64,000 nt of DNA, taken from Lolium rigidum (Eukaryota > Streptophyta > Magnoliopsida > Poales > Poaceae). The notes beneath the pieces are model-generated. The model was given only the letters and a program-made list of their open reading frames with translations. It was not told the origin of the DNA and did not search any database. Made by a program: the position numbers and the translations under genes. The stretch spans positions 211,940,254-212,004,253 of the forward strand of contig NC_061509.1 in assembly GCF_022539505.1 (NCBI RefSeq), in the 5' to 3' direction. Shown in pieces: positions 22,505 through 32,009 of the stretch. The first letter of the stretch is position 1. Each line of letters begins with the position of its first letter.

Positions 22505-23460
22505 TGCCTAACATGATCAAGATCATCTATCTGTAATGCTATATGTTGTGTTTGTCGGGATCCGATGGATAGAGAATACCATGTTATGTTAATTATCAAG
22601 TTATTACCTATGTGTTGTTTATGATGTTGCATGCTCTCCGTTATTAGTAGAGGCTCTGGCCAAGTTAATGCTAGTAACTCCAAGAGGGAGTATTTATGCT
22701 CGATAGTGGGTTCATGCCTGCATTGATACCTGGACGGTGACGAAAGTTCTAAGGTTGTGTTGTGCTTGTTGCCACTAGGGATAAAACATTGATGCTATGT
22801 CTAAGGATGTAGTTGTTGATTACATTACGCACCATACTTAATGCAATTGTCCATTGTGTTGCAACTTAATACTGGAGGGGTTCGGATGATAACCTCGAAG
22901 GTGGACTTTTTAGGCATAGATGCGGTTGGATGGCGGTCTATGTACTTTGTCGTAATGCCCAATTAAATCTCACTTGTACTTATCATGACATGTATGTGCA
23001 TTGTTATGCCCTCTCTATTTGTCAATTGCCCGATCGTAATTTGTTCACCCAACATGCTTTTATCTTATGGGAGAGACACCTCTAGTGAACTGTGGACCCC
23101 GGTCCATTCTTTTATACTTGAAATACAAATCTGTCTGCAATACTTGTTTTACTTGTTTTCTTGCAAACAATCATCTTCCACACAATACGGTTAACCCTTT
23201 GTTACAGCAAGCCGGTGAGATTGACAACCTCACCTGTTTCGTTGGGGCAAAGTACTTTGGTTGTGTTGTGCGGGTTCCACGTTGGCGCCGGAATCTCCGG
23301 TGTTGCGCCGCACTACATCCCGCCGCCATCAACCTTCAACGTGCTTCTTGACTCCTACTGGTTCGATTAAACCTTGGTTTCTAACTGAGGGAAACTTGCC
23401 GCTGTGCGCATCACACCTTCCTCTTGGGGTTCCCAACGGACGTGTCAATTACACGCATCA
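22505..23460 (+). repeat. 3' LTR of E1, second part
   Basis: Continues the LTR from 15620 and matches 10556-11512, ending ACACGCATCA followed by GTGTC. Confidence 0.95.
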
Positions 23461-23465
23461 GTGTC
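23461..23465. repeat. Target-site duplication of E1, right (GTGTC)
   Basis: Second copy of GTGTC, after which LINE-A ORF2 resumes in frame. Confidence 0.95.
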
Positions 23466-25863
23466 TCAGGAGGAGAATGTTGTTTTAACGGCTCCTTACT
23501 CGGAGGAGGAAGTTAATAAGGTATTTTCCAAATGAAACATAAAAAAGCCCCGGGTCCAGATGGTTTCCCTGCTGAATTTTATCAGACGTTTTGGGATACT
23601 ATCAAAGATGACCTTCTACAAATGTTCAGTGTTTTACACGCTGGACAGCTAGAATTATTCCATCTAAATTTTGGTGAGGTTATCTTCTTACCCAAAGTTA
23701 AAGAGGCAGAAAGGATCCAACAATATAGACCCATTTGTCTCTTAAATGTAAGTTTCAAGATATTCACGAAAGTGGCCACCATTAGACTGAATACATCGTG
23801 GCTGATCATGTGGTAAGGCCGTCGCAAACCGCTTTCATGCAAGGACGCAATATCCTAGATGGGGTTGTGGTTCTACATGAGGCGGTTCATGAAGTGCATA
23901 CCAAAAAGATGAATGGGGTAATCTTAAAACTAGATTTTGAGAAAGCTTATGATAAAGTCAACTGGTCTTTTCTCCACCAGACACTCAGGATGAAAGGTTT
24001 TTCACCAGAGTGGAGAGCGTTGATCGATAATTTTGTGTATGGAGGAAGTGTTGCGATTCGTGTCAATGATGATACGGGACGCTTCTTCCAGACACGAAAA
24101 GGTTTACGCCAAGGCGACCCTCTATCCCCACATTTATTCAACATTGTGGCGGATATGCTCGCTATATTGATCGAACGAGCCAAATCGGATGGTCAAATTG
24201 AAGGAGTGATTCCACATATTGTAGATGGGGGTTTATCAATCCTTCAATACGTCGATGATACAATTTTATTTATGGAACACGATCTCGATAAAGCTCGAAA
24301 CCTAAAGCTGATTTTGGTTGCTTTTGAGCATTTATCGGGTCTCAAAATCAACTTCCATAAAAGTGAATTGTTCTGTTTTGGCGATGCCCTGGACTCAGTC
24401 ATCGAATATTCGGAACTGTTTGGTTGTGGGCAAGGCCAGTTTCCTATCAACTATCTAGGTATCCCGATTCATTATTGGAGATTAACGATGGCTGAGTGGA
24501 AACTAGTCGAGGAAACACTTCAGAAGAGACTTAGTAGTTGGAAAGGTAAATTGCTATCCCTTGGAGGAAGATTGGTTCTTATTAATTCAGTACTCGCCAA
24601 TATGGTGTTGTATATGATATCCTTCTTCATGTTGCCAAAAGGTGTATTACACAAGCTCGATTATTATAGATCGATAGTTTTTTTTGGCAAGGGGATAGTG
24701 AAAAAGAGAAATATCGACTGGTCAAGTGGTATGTCGTATGCCGACCTAAAAATATGGGTGGGCTAGGAGTTCATGATCTTGAAGTCAAGAACTCAGCCTT
24801 ATTAGGTAAGTGGCTTTTTAAGCTACTTACCGAAGATGGTGTATGGCAAACCATGGTTAGAAGAAAGTACATCGGCGACAAAGCGCTATCCCAGATCCTT
24901 TGGAAACCGGGAGATTCGCATTTTTGGGCTGGCCTAATGGCAACGAAGAAATTTTTCTTCAGATATGGTACTTTCATTATTAAGGATGGATCGCAGATAC
25001 GGTTCTGGGAGGATACATGGCTAGGGAATAGGCCTCTCTCTGAACAATATCCAGTGTTATACATCATTGTTCGTCGCAAAAGTGATATCATTGCATTAGT
25101 AATGGCAACCTCACCTCCGAATGTGACGTTCAGACGAGATTTAATCGGTCCGAGACTTCTTGCATGGAACGCCTTACTATTGCGTTTGGAATCCATCCAG
25201 TTCTCTGAAGGGCAAGATGAATTTCGTTGGAACTTACAATCCAATAGAAAATTCTCTGTAAGTTCATTGTACAATGCCATTATCCAACCGGTAATACCAG
25301 TTGATAAAAATAAGAAGATTTGGAAGATGAAGATACCACTCAAAATTAAGATTTTTTGCTGGTATTTGCGTCGAGGAGTAATCCTAACCAAAGATAATTT
25401 TGTGAAACGTAATTGGCATGGGAGCACGCAGTGTGTTTTTTGTCAACATGATGAGACGATTAAACACTTGTTCTTCCAATGTCGCTTTGCCAGATCTATA
25501 TGGTCATGCATCCAAGTAGCTTCTGATATGTATCCCCCGACTAGTGTGGTCAACATCTTCGGTAACTGGCTTCACGGGATCGACCACAGATTCAGAACAT
25601 TTATTAGGGTGGGGGCGCTTGCCATTTTATGGTCGCTATAACTGTGTAGAAATGACAAAGTTTTTAATGATAAGAATTATTCTCTCTTGCTGGTTATCTA
25701 CAGATGTACCGCTACTCTCCGTTCGTGGTCTGCGCTGCAGAAGGTGGAGAACCACGACCTGTTTATGAAGGTCTGTACACGGTTGGAGGACACGGCGAGG
25801 GATACTTTTTCCCTACATGGGTGGCAGCATAATCTACGGATTGGGCCTCCGCCTTCACCTTAG
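23466..25863 (+). pseudogene. LINE-A ORF2 part 2: reverse transcriptase and zf-RVT-like tail
   Basis: RT landmarks in order: KKAPGPDGFPAEFYQ (about 23541), RPICLLNVSFKIFTK, QTAFMQGRNILDG, LKLDFEKAYDKVNW with a catalytic Asp (about 23926), RQGDPLSPHLFN, the active-site YVDD (24248-24259, intact), and SGLKINFHKSE. The open frame 23798-24766 then shifts to 24754-25641. The break sits near a run of eight T at about 24678-24685, consistent with slippage. The second frame holds GGLGVHDLE and a C-terminal Cys/His module ([17 protein letters not shown]). A further stop near 23533 and frameshifts before 23798 and after 25641 show decay. Confidence 0.92.
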
Positions 25864-26023
25864 GTGTTTTACATTTCCTCATGTCCTCATGTCTGATATG
25901 TAATTCACCTTTTTTAGTACTCCAGAATTTGGAGACTCTTTAAACGGCCGTGTGCATCTTAGCTATGCAGAGGTCGGATGTAATTGCTTTTTATAAGTAA
26001 TAAAGCGCCCATTATAAAAAAAA

Positions 26024-26039
26024 AACTGAAAGTGTTCTC
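26024..26039. repeat. Target-site duplication of LINE-A, right
   Basis: AACTGAAAGTGTTCTC, identical to 7813-7828, after the poly(A). Confidence 0.95.
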
Positions 26040-26160
26040 ATAGTTGAAACCATAACCCTGCTTAAAGCCTTTAGCAACCAATCGTGGCTAGTAACTCTGG
26101 ATGGAACCATGCAAAAGTAATAGTTAAGGTTTTGGGGAATAGCTCCAACACCCAATCTGG
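26040..26160 (-). pseudogene. Ty1/copia reverse transcriptase remnant, part 2
   Basis: The minus-strand translation gives the copia motif LVAKGFKQGYGFNYENTF, which directly precedes the RT part found at 7170-7812. Similarity ends near 26160, where GC-rich repeat DNA begins. Confidence 0.8.
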
Positions 26161-27670
26161 ATGGGGCCTTTCCTCACCGTCGTGGGGGACGGCGGCCGGG
26201 CTCTCCCCTCCTCGACGCATACGGCGGCGGCCTGGTGCGGATGGTGATGGCGGCGGCGGCTCTTGCGATGCGGCCCCCTCCCCTCCCGTAGGCTTCCACC
26301 CGCCGCACACCGGTAGGGGCTAGTGGTGGGCGGCGGCCAGGCCCTCGGTCTGTGCCATGCCCTCCCCCTGCCTCTCGTCGGTGCGTGGAGGCGATCTCGG
26401 GCTTCTTCCGCGACACGACAGCGCCCGGGGCAGCAGCCTTGCGTTCGACGGAGGAGGTGGCCCTCTTCTTCGCCGGAGAGGGTCGGCCTGCGGTTGGTGG
26501 TGGTGGATCTTTTGATCTATCACCGCATTTCAGCGGCTTGATGGAGGTCATGGAAGCCGGCGATGGTGTCGCCGGTGGAGGGTTGGTTTCGCCAGCCTGG
26601 GATGGTCGCCGACGTGGGGGTCCGACCTGAATAAAGGCGGCGGTCCTAGGGCCTCTCTTGCGTGAAGAGGAGGACCTACCGGAGGCATGGACTCGTGATC
26701 TGGCCGGGGGGTTGAGTTCCGGAAGGCTCCACCGGCGAATGTAACAGTGCTTTGCCTGGAGTTCGCTGGATCGGAGGTATTCGGTCGTGCACACCCATGT
26801 TTTTATTCCGACCGATTGGTTCTGGAGGGAGCGGCGCGAAGCTCTTTTTCTATGTTGACATCAAGTGACTATGGATCCATGATGAAAGTCGGAAGAAGAG
26901 AATGTCATGAAGGCCGGAGGGGAGGACTAGCTAAGGGAGGTTCAAGTCTCCGCGCTGTTGAGGGACTTGCTTGGTGTTCCGAGCTTCACAGCAGCGGTTT
27001 GAAAGTGGGGCGACAACACAGGTGAAGTGTGGAGTCCTACCTTTCAGGGTGAAAACCCAAGATCTGGCCTTAATTGGTTGTGGCTGGCAATGACCTTGGT
27101 GGAGGCATTGTTTTGAGATCGGGGACTATCTTCAGGGTAAAAACCTAAGATCTTTGATCGGGCGACGACGGTGTTTGAGCACTGTTCCCTTTTTGGAGGC
27201 GTCGTTTTTGGAGAGTCTGTAATTCAGGTGTTGTCTTGGCGGTGGATGTATTGCTCGAATTCCCTTTCTAGCGCTCGACCGCGCAAGCGGTCAGAATTTC
27301 TTCCGCACGAAGCGCTTCACCTTTAATGTTTTGTCGTTTTTGCATCAGGTTCCTTTTCTCTTTCGCTCGGATAGGCCAGATGAGGATGGAAGGCCGGCGC
27401 GCCCGTTCCACTTGATGAGACGACGGCGCAGAGCAGCAGGTCGCCGGGGCGGTGTTTCAGATGCCGGTTCCGTACGCTAGCAACAGGAGATTTGGGGGTC
27501 TTGCGACGGCTCGGAGAGGTCGAGATCTCGTCGGGGAACGGAGCTACCGCGGCAAATCTAGGGTTGAATGGCTACGGCGGCGCAACGGCGTGAGGGGGTG
27601 GGGAAGGAAGGTGGGGAGCGGTCGCAGTGTGGCGTTGCACGGTGGCTCACCGGCGGGAGCTAGTTAACAA
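26161..27670 (+). repeat. GC-rich interspersed repeat, retroposon-like, unclassified
   Basis: GC-rich at the left, with frames on both strands that look like composition effects. The right half has the phrase gggtgaaaacccaagatct twice in degenerate form (about 27049-27064 and 27135-27153). A diverged relative at 39111-39640 carries the same phrases and ends in a gagtgtaattggta...gatattaatat...tttatcgaa tail, which also occurs alone at 29818-29868. This fits an old non-LTR-like family. No target duplication was found. Confidence 0.5.
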
Positions 27671-28185
27671 CCATGGCGTTTTGATTTGTGCAGAGGGATG
27701 CCTGGGTCTGGGTGAGAACGATTGGGTTCTTTTTTTTTTAGGCAATGGGTTCCTGAACTCGGTCGTGTAGGCATTGGGTAGTTGGGCCGTTAGGTTGTGT
27801 GGTTTCCTTTTTTTTCTTAAGATTCTCTTTTATCAATTCCCTTTTTTATTATTTAGCACTCTAATTATCTGGACGATCAAAAACAATTCCCTTTTCTGGG
27901 CCAGGGGGTCATGCTATTTTTCCTTTTTACAATTCTCTTTTTACAATTCACTTTTATTTAATAATTTTATATTTCCTTGTTTGTGTTATTTGTATCGAAA
28001 TTCATATTATTTAGACTATATTATATTTTTAATTCCCTTTTTCGGGCTAGTGGGTTTTATGGGGAAATAACGGGTGGGAAACCACTTGCAACTCAAATAA
28101 ACTATCACTTGCAACTTAAATAAAGTACTACTTCCCACTTAAATTAATTACCTTTTTTTATCAAGTTTGTTAACTTTGATAATTG
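27671..28185. other. T-rich intergenic stretch
   Basis: AT-rich DNA with several tttttattta-type runs and the phrase cccttttctgggcc/ccctttttcgggcta repeated loosely. No gene or transposon end is recognised. Confidence 0.4.
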
Positions 28186-29310
28186 AGCTTTTCGGGTCGA
28201 TAACCTTTCATATTTATCGTTGATAAATAATGGACAGAGCGGCTGATAAATTTTGAGTTAAAATATTCCCATAATATTTTAAATTAAATTAGTTTTTCGG
28301 GTTGATAATTTTTAACATTTACCATTGATAAATAACGGGTAGAGGGTTGATAAATTGTGGGCTCAAATGTTTCTAAATAATTCTAAATGAAATTAACTTT
28401 TCGGGTCGATAACTCTTCACATTTACCATTGATAAATAACGAATAGAGGTGCTGATAAATTATGAGCTAATTTTTTATCCAAAAGTATTCTAAATAAAAT
28501 TAGCTTTTCAGGTCGATATCTTTTGACATTACCGTTGATAAATAATGGGCATAGCGGTTGATAAATTATGAGCTAAAAATATTCCCATAATAAGTAAAAT
28601 AGTTTTTTTGATCGATAACTTTTCATATTTACCATTGATAAATAACGGACGGAGGGGTTGATAAATTTGAGAGCTAAAAATGTTCCAAAGATTTTCTAAA
28701 TAAAATTATCTTTTCGGGTTGATAACTTTTCACATTTACCATTTCTAAATAACAAACAAAGGGGTTGATAATTTGTGAGCTAATAATATTTCCAAATATA
28801 TTCTAAATTAAATTAGCATTTTGGGTCGATAACTTTTCACATTTATCATTGATAAATAATAGATAGACGGGTTGATAAATTATGAGCTAAAAATGTTCCC
28901 AAAATATTTGAGTTGATATTTAGCTTCTCGGGTCGATAACTTTTCATATTTTACCGTTGATAAATAACGACAACAGGGGTTGATAAATTGTAAGCTAAAA
29001 AATTTGATAAATATGTAAATGAAATTAGCTTTTTGGGTCCATTACTTTTCACATTTACCGTTGATAAATAATTGGTAGAGGGGTTGATAAATGGTGAGAT
29101 AAAAATGTTTCCAAAATATTTAAATAAATTAGCTTTTTCGGTTGGTAAGTTTTTGATATTTACCGTTGATAAATAACGGATATATGGATTGATAAATTGT
29201 AACCTAAAAAAGTTCATAAAACATTCTAAATAAAATTAGATTTTGGGTCGATAATTTTTCACATTTACCGTTGATAGATAATGGGCGGAGGAGTTGATAA
29301 TATTTTACCT
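28186..29310. repeat. Tandem array, about 11 units of ~105 bp
   Basis: Each unit reads approximately (a)gctttt.cgggtcgataacttttcac-attta.c.ttgataaataa-cgg.tagagg-ggttgataaatt.tgagctaaaa. Unit starts are near 28186, 28291, 28395, 28502, 28600, 28710, 28810, 28920, 29028, 29130 and 29240. Spacing is 98-110 bp. Units differ from each other by perhaps 10-25 percent, so the array is old. Each contains two or three GTTGATAA/TCGATAA boxes. Nothing similar was seen elsewhere in the window. Confidence 0.85.
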
Positions 29311-29868
29311 TTACACTAGATTTCTCTTTTCAAATTTTCGCTGCACTAATTTTATCGACCAGACCAGTGACCATCGAGTGGTTTTAGGAGTTGTACGGTT
29401 CACTAATACCGTTTGCTTGTTTTTTTTTTAGTGTATGAAAAGTTCCCTTTTTATTTGTAACAACTAGGTTGTATAGAACAAAATATGATCGTATCTCCTT
29501 TTGACGTGAATCAATAGTAGCCGACTTGGTCAGCACGCTGGGCGAGTACCGAAGGTTCCTGGATCGAGTCTCGCGAGCTCCCGAATTATTTTTTCATGTT
29601 CGCGCGGTGCGGAAAGGGAATAGAGAATCATTTACGGAAAGGGTAATTAATATGGTCGGAAATCGACCGCTGAGGAGCTGCGCGGTTGACCGCCGCCCTG
29701 TATTGCTGTTGTTAGGTCCGAGATACTGTAGCGGGACTTTTGTTTCTTGGCTTTGCTTTTCTTTGCTTTTGCCGTGCGATCCGTAGCTGCTAATTAGAGT
29801 GGTGCATTGTTGAAGAGACTGAGTGTAATTGGTATCTTTTGATATTAATATATTCTCTTTATCGAAAA
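29311..29868 (+). repeat. Retroposon-like tail with a tRNA-like segment
   Basis: 29518-29590 reads like a decayed tRNA-derived region: GACTTGGTCAGCACGCTGGG resembles an A box, and GGATCGAGTCTC at about 29561-29572 resembles a B box (GGTTCGANTCC). No foldable functional tRNA was found. 29818-29868 is the gagtgtaattggta...tttatcgaaa tail also seen at 39583-39632. Minus-strand transcripts of the RING gene would end between this and 30333. Confidence 0.35.
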
Positions 29869-30333
29869 ACTACAGATTACAAGGGTATACACATGAGCTA
29901 CGTACACGGTTAGAGCCGCTCCAAATAACCGGACAGTAGCGTCGGCGTCCCCCAGGTGTGATCCGACGTTGTTGCCAGATGGCATATGGCGCTCGACTCA
30001 AAATGCTGTAAATTTTCATGTTCCCAATTCGAGCTAAATTAATGTTTAATAAGAACTTCCACCGTTCCACATCTGTACAAACTGGTTACAGTCACAAATT
30101 CCCCCATAAAATATGCACACCCGGGCACACATCGATTCTGAATGGTTACCTTCCCATTCCCAAATCCCAACTAGCTAGTAGCTACTCACGCCTAAATCAC
30201 AATGAGACCTAACTAGAAGCCTAAAAACCCAAGAGAAAGGTAATCGAGAAGTTAGCCAATAAGCTCATGCAGTGGCTACTATCCCTGAACACACTTTTCT
30301 CCTGGCTTTTGTCGAGAGTGCGCCCGCCACTAA
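29869..30333 (-). other. Presumed 3' untranslated and downstream region of the RING gene
   Basis: Single-copy-looking sequence downstream of the RING-H2 stop codon. I see no canonical AATAAA on the minus strand, so the transcript end cannot be placed. Confidence 0.4.
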
Positions 30334-30882
30334 CTAGGCCAGGAGCGACGCCAGGGCCCCGCCGCTGCAGGGCCCCTTGAGGAGCGCGCCAATGGCGCCA
30401 GGGCGCGCGCCGCAGCGGCCGCACGGCTGGGCGCGCGGCAGCTCGGCGGCGACGAGCACGCGGCGGCACGAGGGGCAGGAGGAGTGGGAGCGCAGCCAGG
30501 CGTCGACGCAGGGCGCGTGGAAGCCGTGGCCGCACTGCGGCAGCACGCGCATCAGCTGCCCGTCCTCGAACTCGGCGAGGCAGATGGCGCACTCGTCCGC
30601 CTCGGCCCCGGCGCCGCCTTCGGGGACGGCGTAGGCGACGGTTGGGAGGGCGCGCAGCACCTCTTTCTTGACGCCCCTGTTGGCGCCGGGAGGGGAGGAC
30701 GGCGCGGCCGCGCGCGCCCAGCGGCGAGAGCACGCGCACCGCGCCACGAGGGCGAGGCCGAGGACGCAGACCAGCGCGCAGAGCAGGCCGGCGAGGATGA
30801 GGACCAGGTCCGAGCTGAGCGAGTCCGGTTGCTGCGTGCCGGCGGCCGCCGCCGCCTCAAGGAGGAGCCTTCTTGCCGCCAT
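30334..30882 (-). CDS. RING-H2 finger protein, ATL family E3 ubiquitin ligase
   Basis: An intact intronless 182-aa frame. Residues 25-47 form one transmembrane segment (LVLILAGLLCALVCVLGLAL). A basic stretch follows, then a GLD-like region around VKKEVLRALPTVAYA (71-85). The RING-H2 domain has ligands C98, C101, C117, H119, H122, C125, C136 and C139, with the conserved Trp at 129 in DAWL. This order (TM, GLD, RING-H2), small size and lack of introns are typical of plant ATL ligases. These sit in membranes, recruit an E2 through the RING, and often act in stress or defence signalling. Substrates cannot be inferred. The start is the first ATG, about 130 bp after a TATA box. The third codon positions are strongly GC, as in grass genes. 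LINE-B now separates the core promoter from its upstream region. Confidence 0.93.
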   Translation of the reverse strand: MAARRLLLEAAAAAGTQQPDSLSSDLVLILAGLLCALVCVLGLALVARCACSRRWARAAAPSSPPGANRGVKKEVLRALPTVAYAVPEGGAGAEADECAICLAEFEDGQLMRVLPQCGHGFHAPCVDAWLRSHSSCPSCRRVLVAAELPRAQPCGRCGARPGAIGALLKGPCSGGALASLLA

Positions 30883-31013
30883 GGCTGGAACTGGAACGAA
30901 GGAGATCGCGAGCAGCGTGCTGCTGAGATGCGCAGAGAAGAAGCTAGCTGCTGCCGGGTCGTCGAGCTTGGGAGAGGTGTGGAAGTGTGTGAGCTAGGAG
31001 GGGTGGTTCACCT

Positions 31014-31023
31014 GCTTATATAG
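31014..31023 (-). promoter_or_regulatory. TATA box of the RING-H2 gene
   Basis: The minus strand reads CTATATAAGC, 132-141 bp upstream of the ATG at 30882. The LINE-B target duplication (31022-31036) overlaps its outer edge, so only the TATA box and 5' leader remain attached to the gene. Confidence 0.75.
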
Positions 31024-31036
31024 AGCTCCCGCGTGG
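31022..31036. repeat. Target-site duplication of LINE-B, left
   Basis: AGAGCTCCCGCGTGG is repeated exactly at 38295-38309 after the LINE-B poly(A). Confidence 0.95.
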
Positions 31037-32009
31037 GGGACGGGGACATACTCTCGGCCGAGAATGTGTCTCACGCGACGCTTTGGCGACTCGGGAGGCG
31101 ACTGGGAGCTCGCCCTCCCGGGGCGCCGCCGCCGCGGTTCTGTGCGCACCCAGGGGGGTCGCCGGACGCCGGCGAGGAAGGGGAACAGGTTTGCCCCTCT
31201 CGCTCCCGTCTGCTCCGACACCGAGGACTCGTTTTCTGACACCTGCGCTTCGGACGCCGACGGCGCCTCGCCATCTTCCTCGGCGCTGAACCTAGGGAGG
31301 TTCTGGCCAGATCTGGCGGGGGAGACGCCGTCGCCGCTGCCGTCGGCCTCCTCACCAAGGTTGGGGCACCACGCATCAGACGCGCCGCCGCCGCCGTTGG
31401 ACTCCACACACTTCCCGCCGCTCCCTTTAGCTTCTGGCCGGGGCCGGAGCTCGATGCCTGCAGCGGGACCTGGTAGATCCGCACCAGAAGCTCCGTCGTT
31501 CCGCGTGGGCGAGCTTGTGGTGGCGCTCCCTTCGTGCCTTGGGCGGCCGGAGTCGAGGGAGCCGCCGCCGCCGCCGCTCCACCTAGGGTTTCCCTGCAAC
31601 ACGGGGAGTGCTGCACGGCGCTGTGTGGGGCCGCGTGGGCCGGCCCAGGGATTGGGCCCTGCGTTCGTGGCCCAAGAGTGCTGCGTTGGGTCGCTGGGTG
31701 TGTTTGGGCCAGCCCAACTTCCTGCGGGCCTGAGGGACCAGAGTACCCCTTCGCCCGAACCGTCGGATTGCCTCCACGTCACTACATCTGTGATCGGGCG
31801 GTCCAGCGTTGCTAGGGTTTGCACTGCGGACGATCTTACCCCTCCGCCGCCTGGTCTTAAGTGGTTCTGGCTCCCACCAGAAACCCTAGATCTCACTCTC
31901 GCCTTCCCCGCCACCTCTCAAGACGTCAACCGCAACCGCTCCGCCGCCAAGCGCCTCGCCACCCACCGTGACCCTCGGCTCAGGCGAGCTCGTCCCCCAC
32001 CTCGAACCC

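Larger units (their letters stand above)
9913..23460 (+). mobile_element. LTR retrotransposon E1, complete, split by E2
   Basis: A complete element with a 5' LTR (9913-11512, 1600 bp), a tRNA-Asp primer binding site, an internal region of 3465 bp, a polypurine-like tract and a 3' LTR (14978-15620 plus 22505-23460, 1599 bp). It is flanked by GTGTC. The internal part has two frames of unknown function but no RT, integrase or protease, so it is non-autonomous and would depend on a related element. The tRNA-Asp primer and 5-bp duplication suggest a Gypsy-like source. By eye the two LTRs differ at only about eight sites in the first ~640 bp, so insertion is fairly recent. Confidence 0.95.
7829..26023 (+). 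mobile_element. LINE-A, L1-type non-LTR retrotransposon, split by E1
   Basis: Flanked by a 16-bp duplication and ending in a short poly(A) (26016-26025). Without the E1 insertion (9913-23460 plus one duplication copy) it is about 4.6 kb. It carries the C-terminal part of ORF1 (7894-8631) and ORF2 with an APE-type endonuclease (8628-9554), reverse transcriptase and a zf-RVT-like tail (23466-25863). The start appears 5'-truncated, because no zinc-knuckle part of ORF1 is present. A shorter relative of its 3' end lies at 41330-41597. Frameshifts and a nonsense codon make it inactive. Confidence 0.93.

Noticed and set aside
26174..26794. A 206-codon frame on the minus strand
   Set aside because: Low-complexity product of GC-rich repeat DNA with competing frames on the plus strand. 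No domain.
30484..31023. A 179-codon plus-strand frame opposite the RING gene
   Set aside because: It is the GC-driven antisense shadow of the RING-H2 coding sequence.
30994..31914. A 306-codon minus-strand frame (and a 318-codon plus frame) at the left of LINE-B
   Set aside because: Both sit in the GC-rich 5' region of LINE-B, start at or cross its insertion boundary, and show only Pro/Ser/Gly-rich composition.
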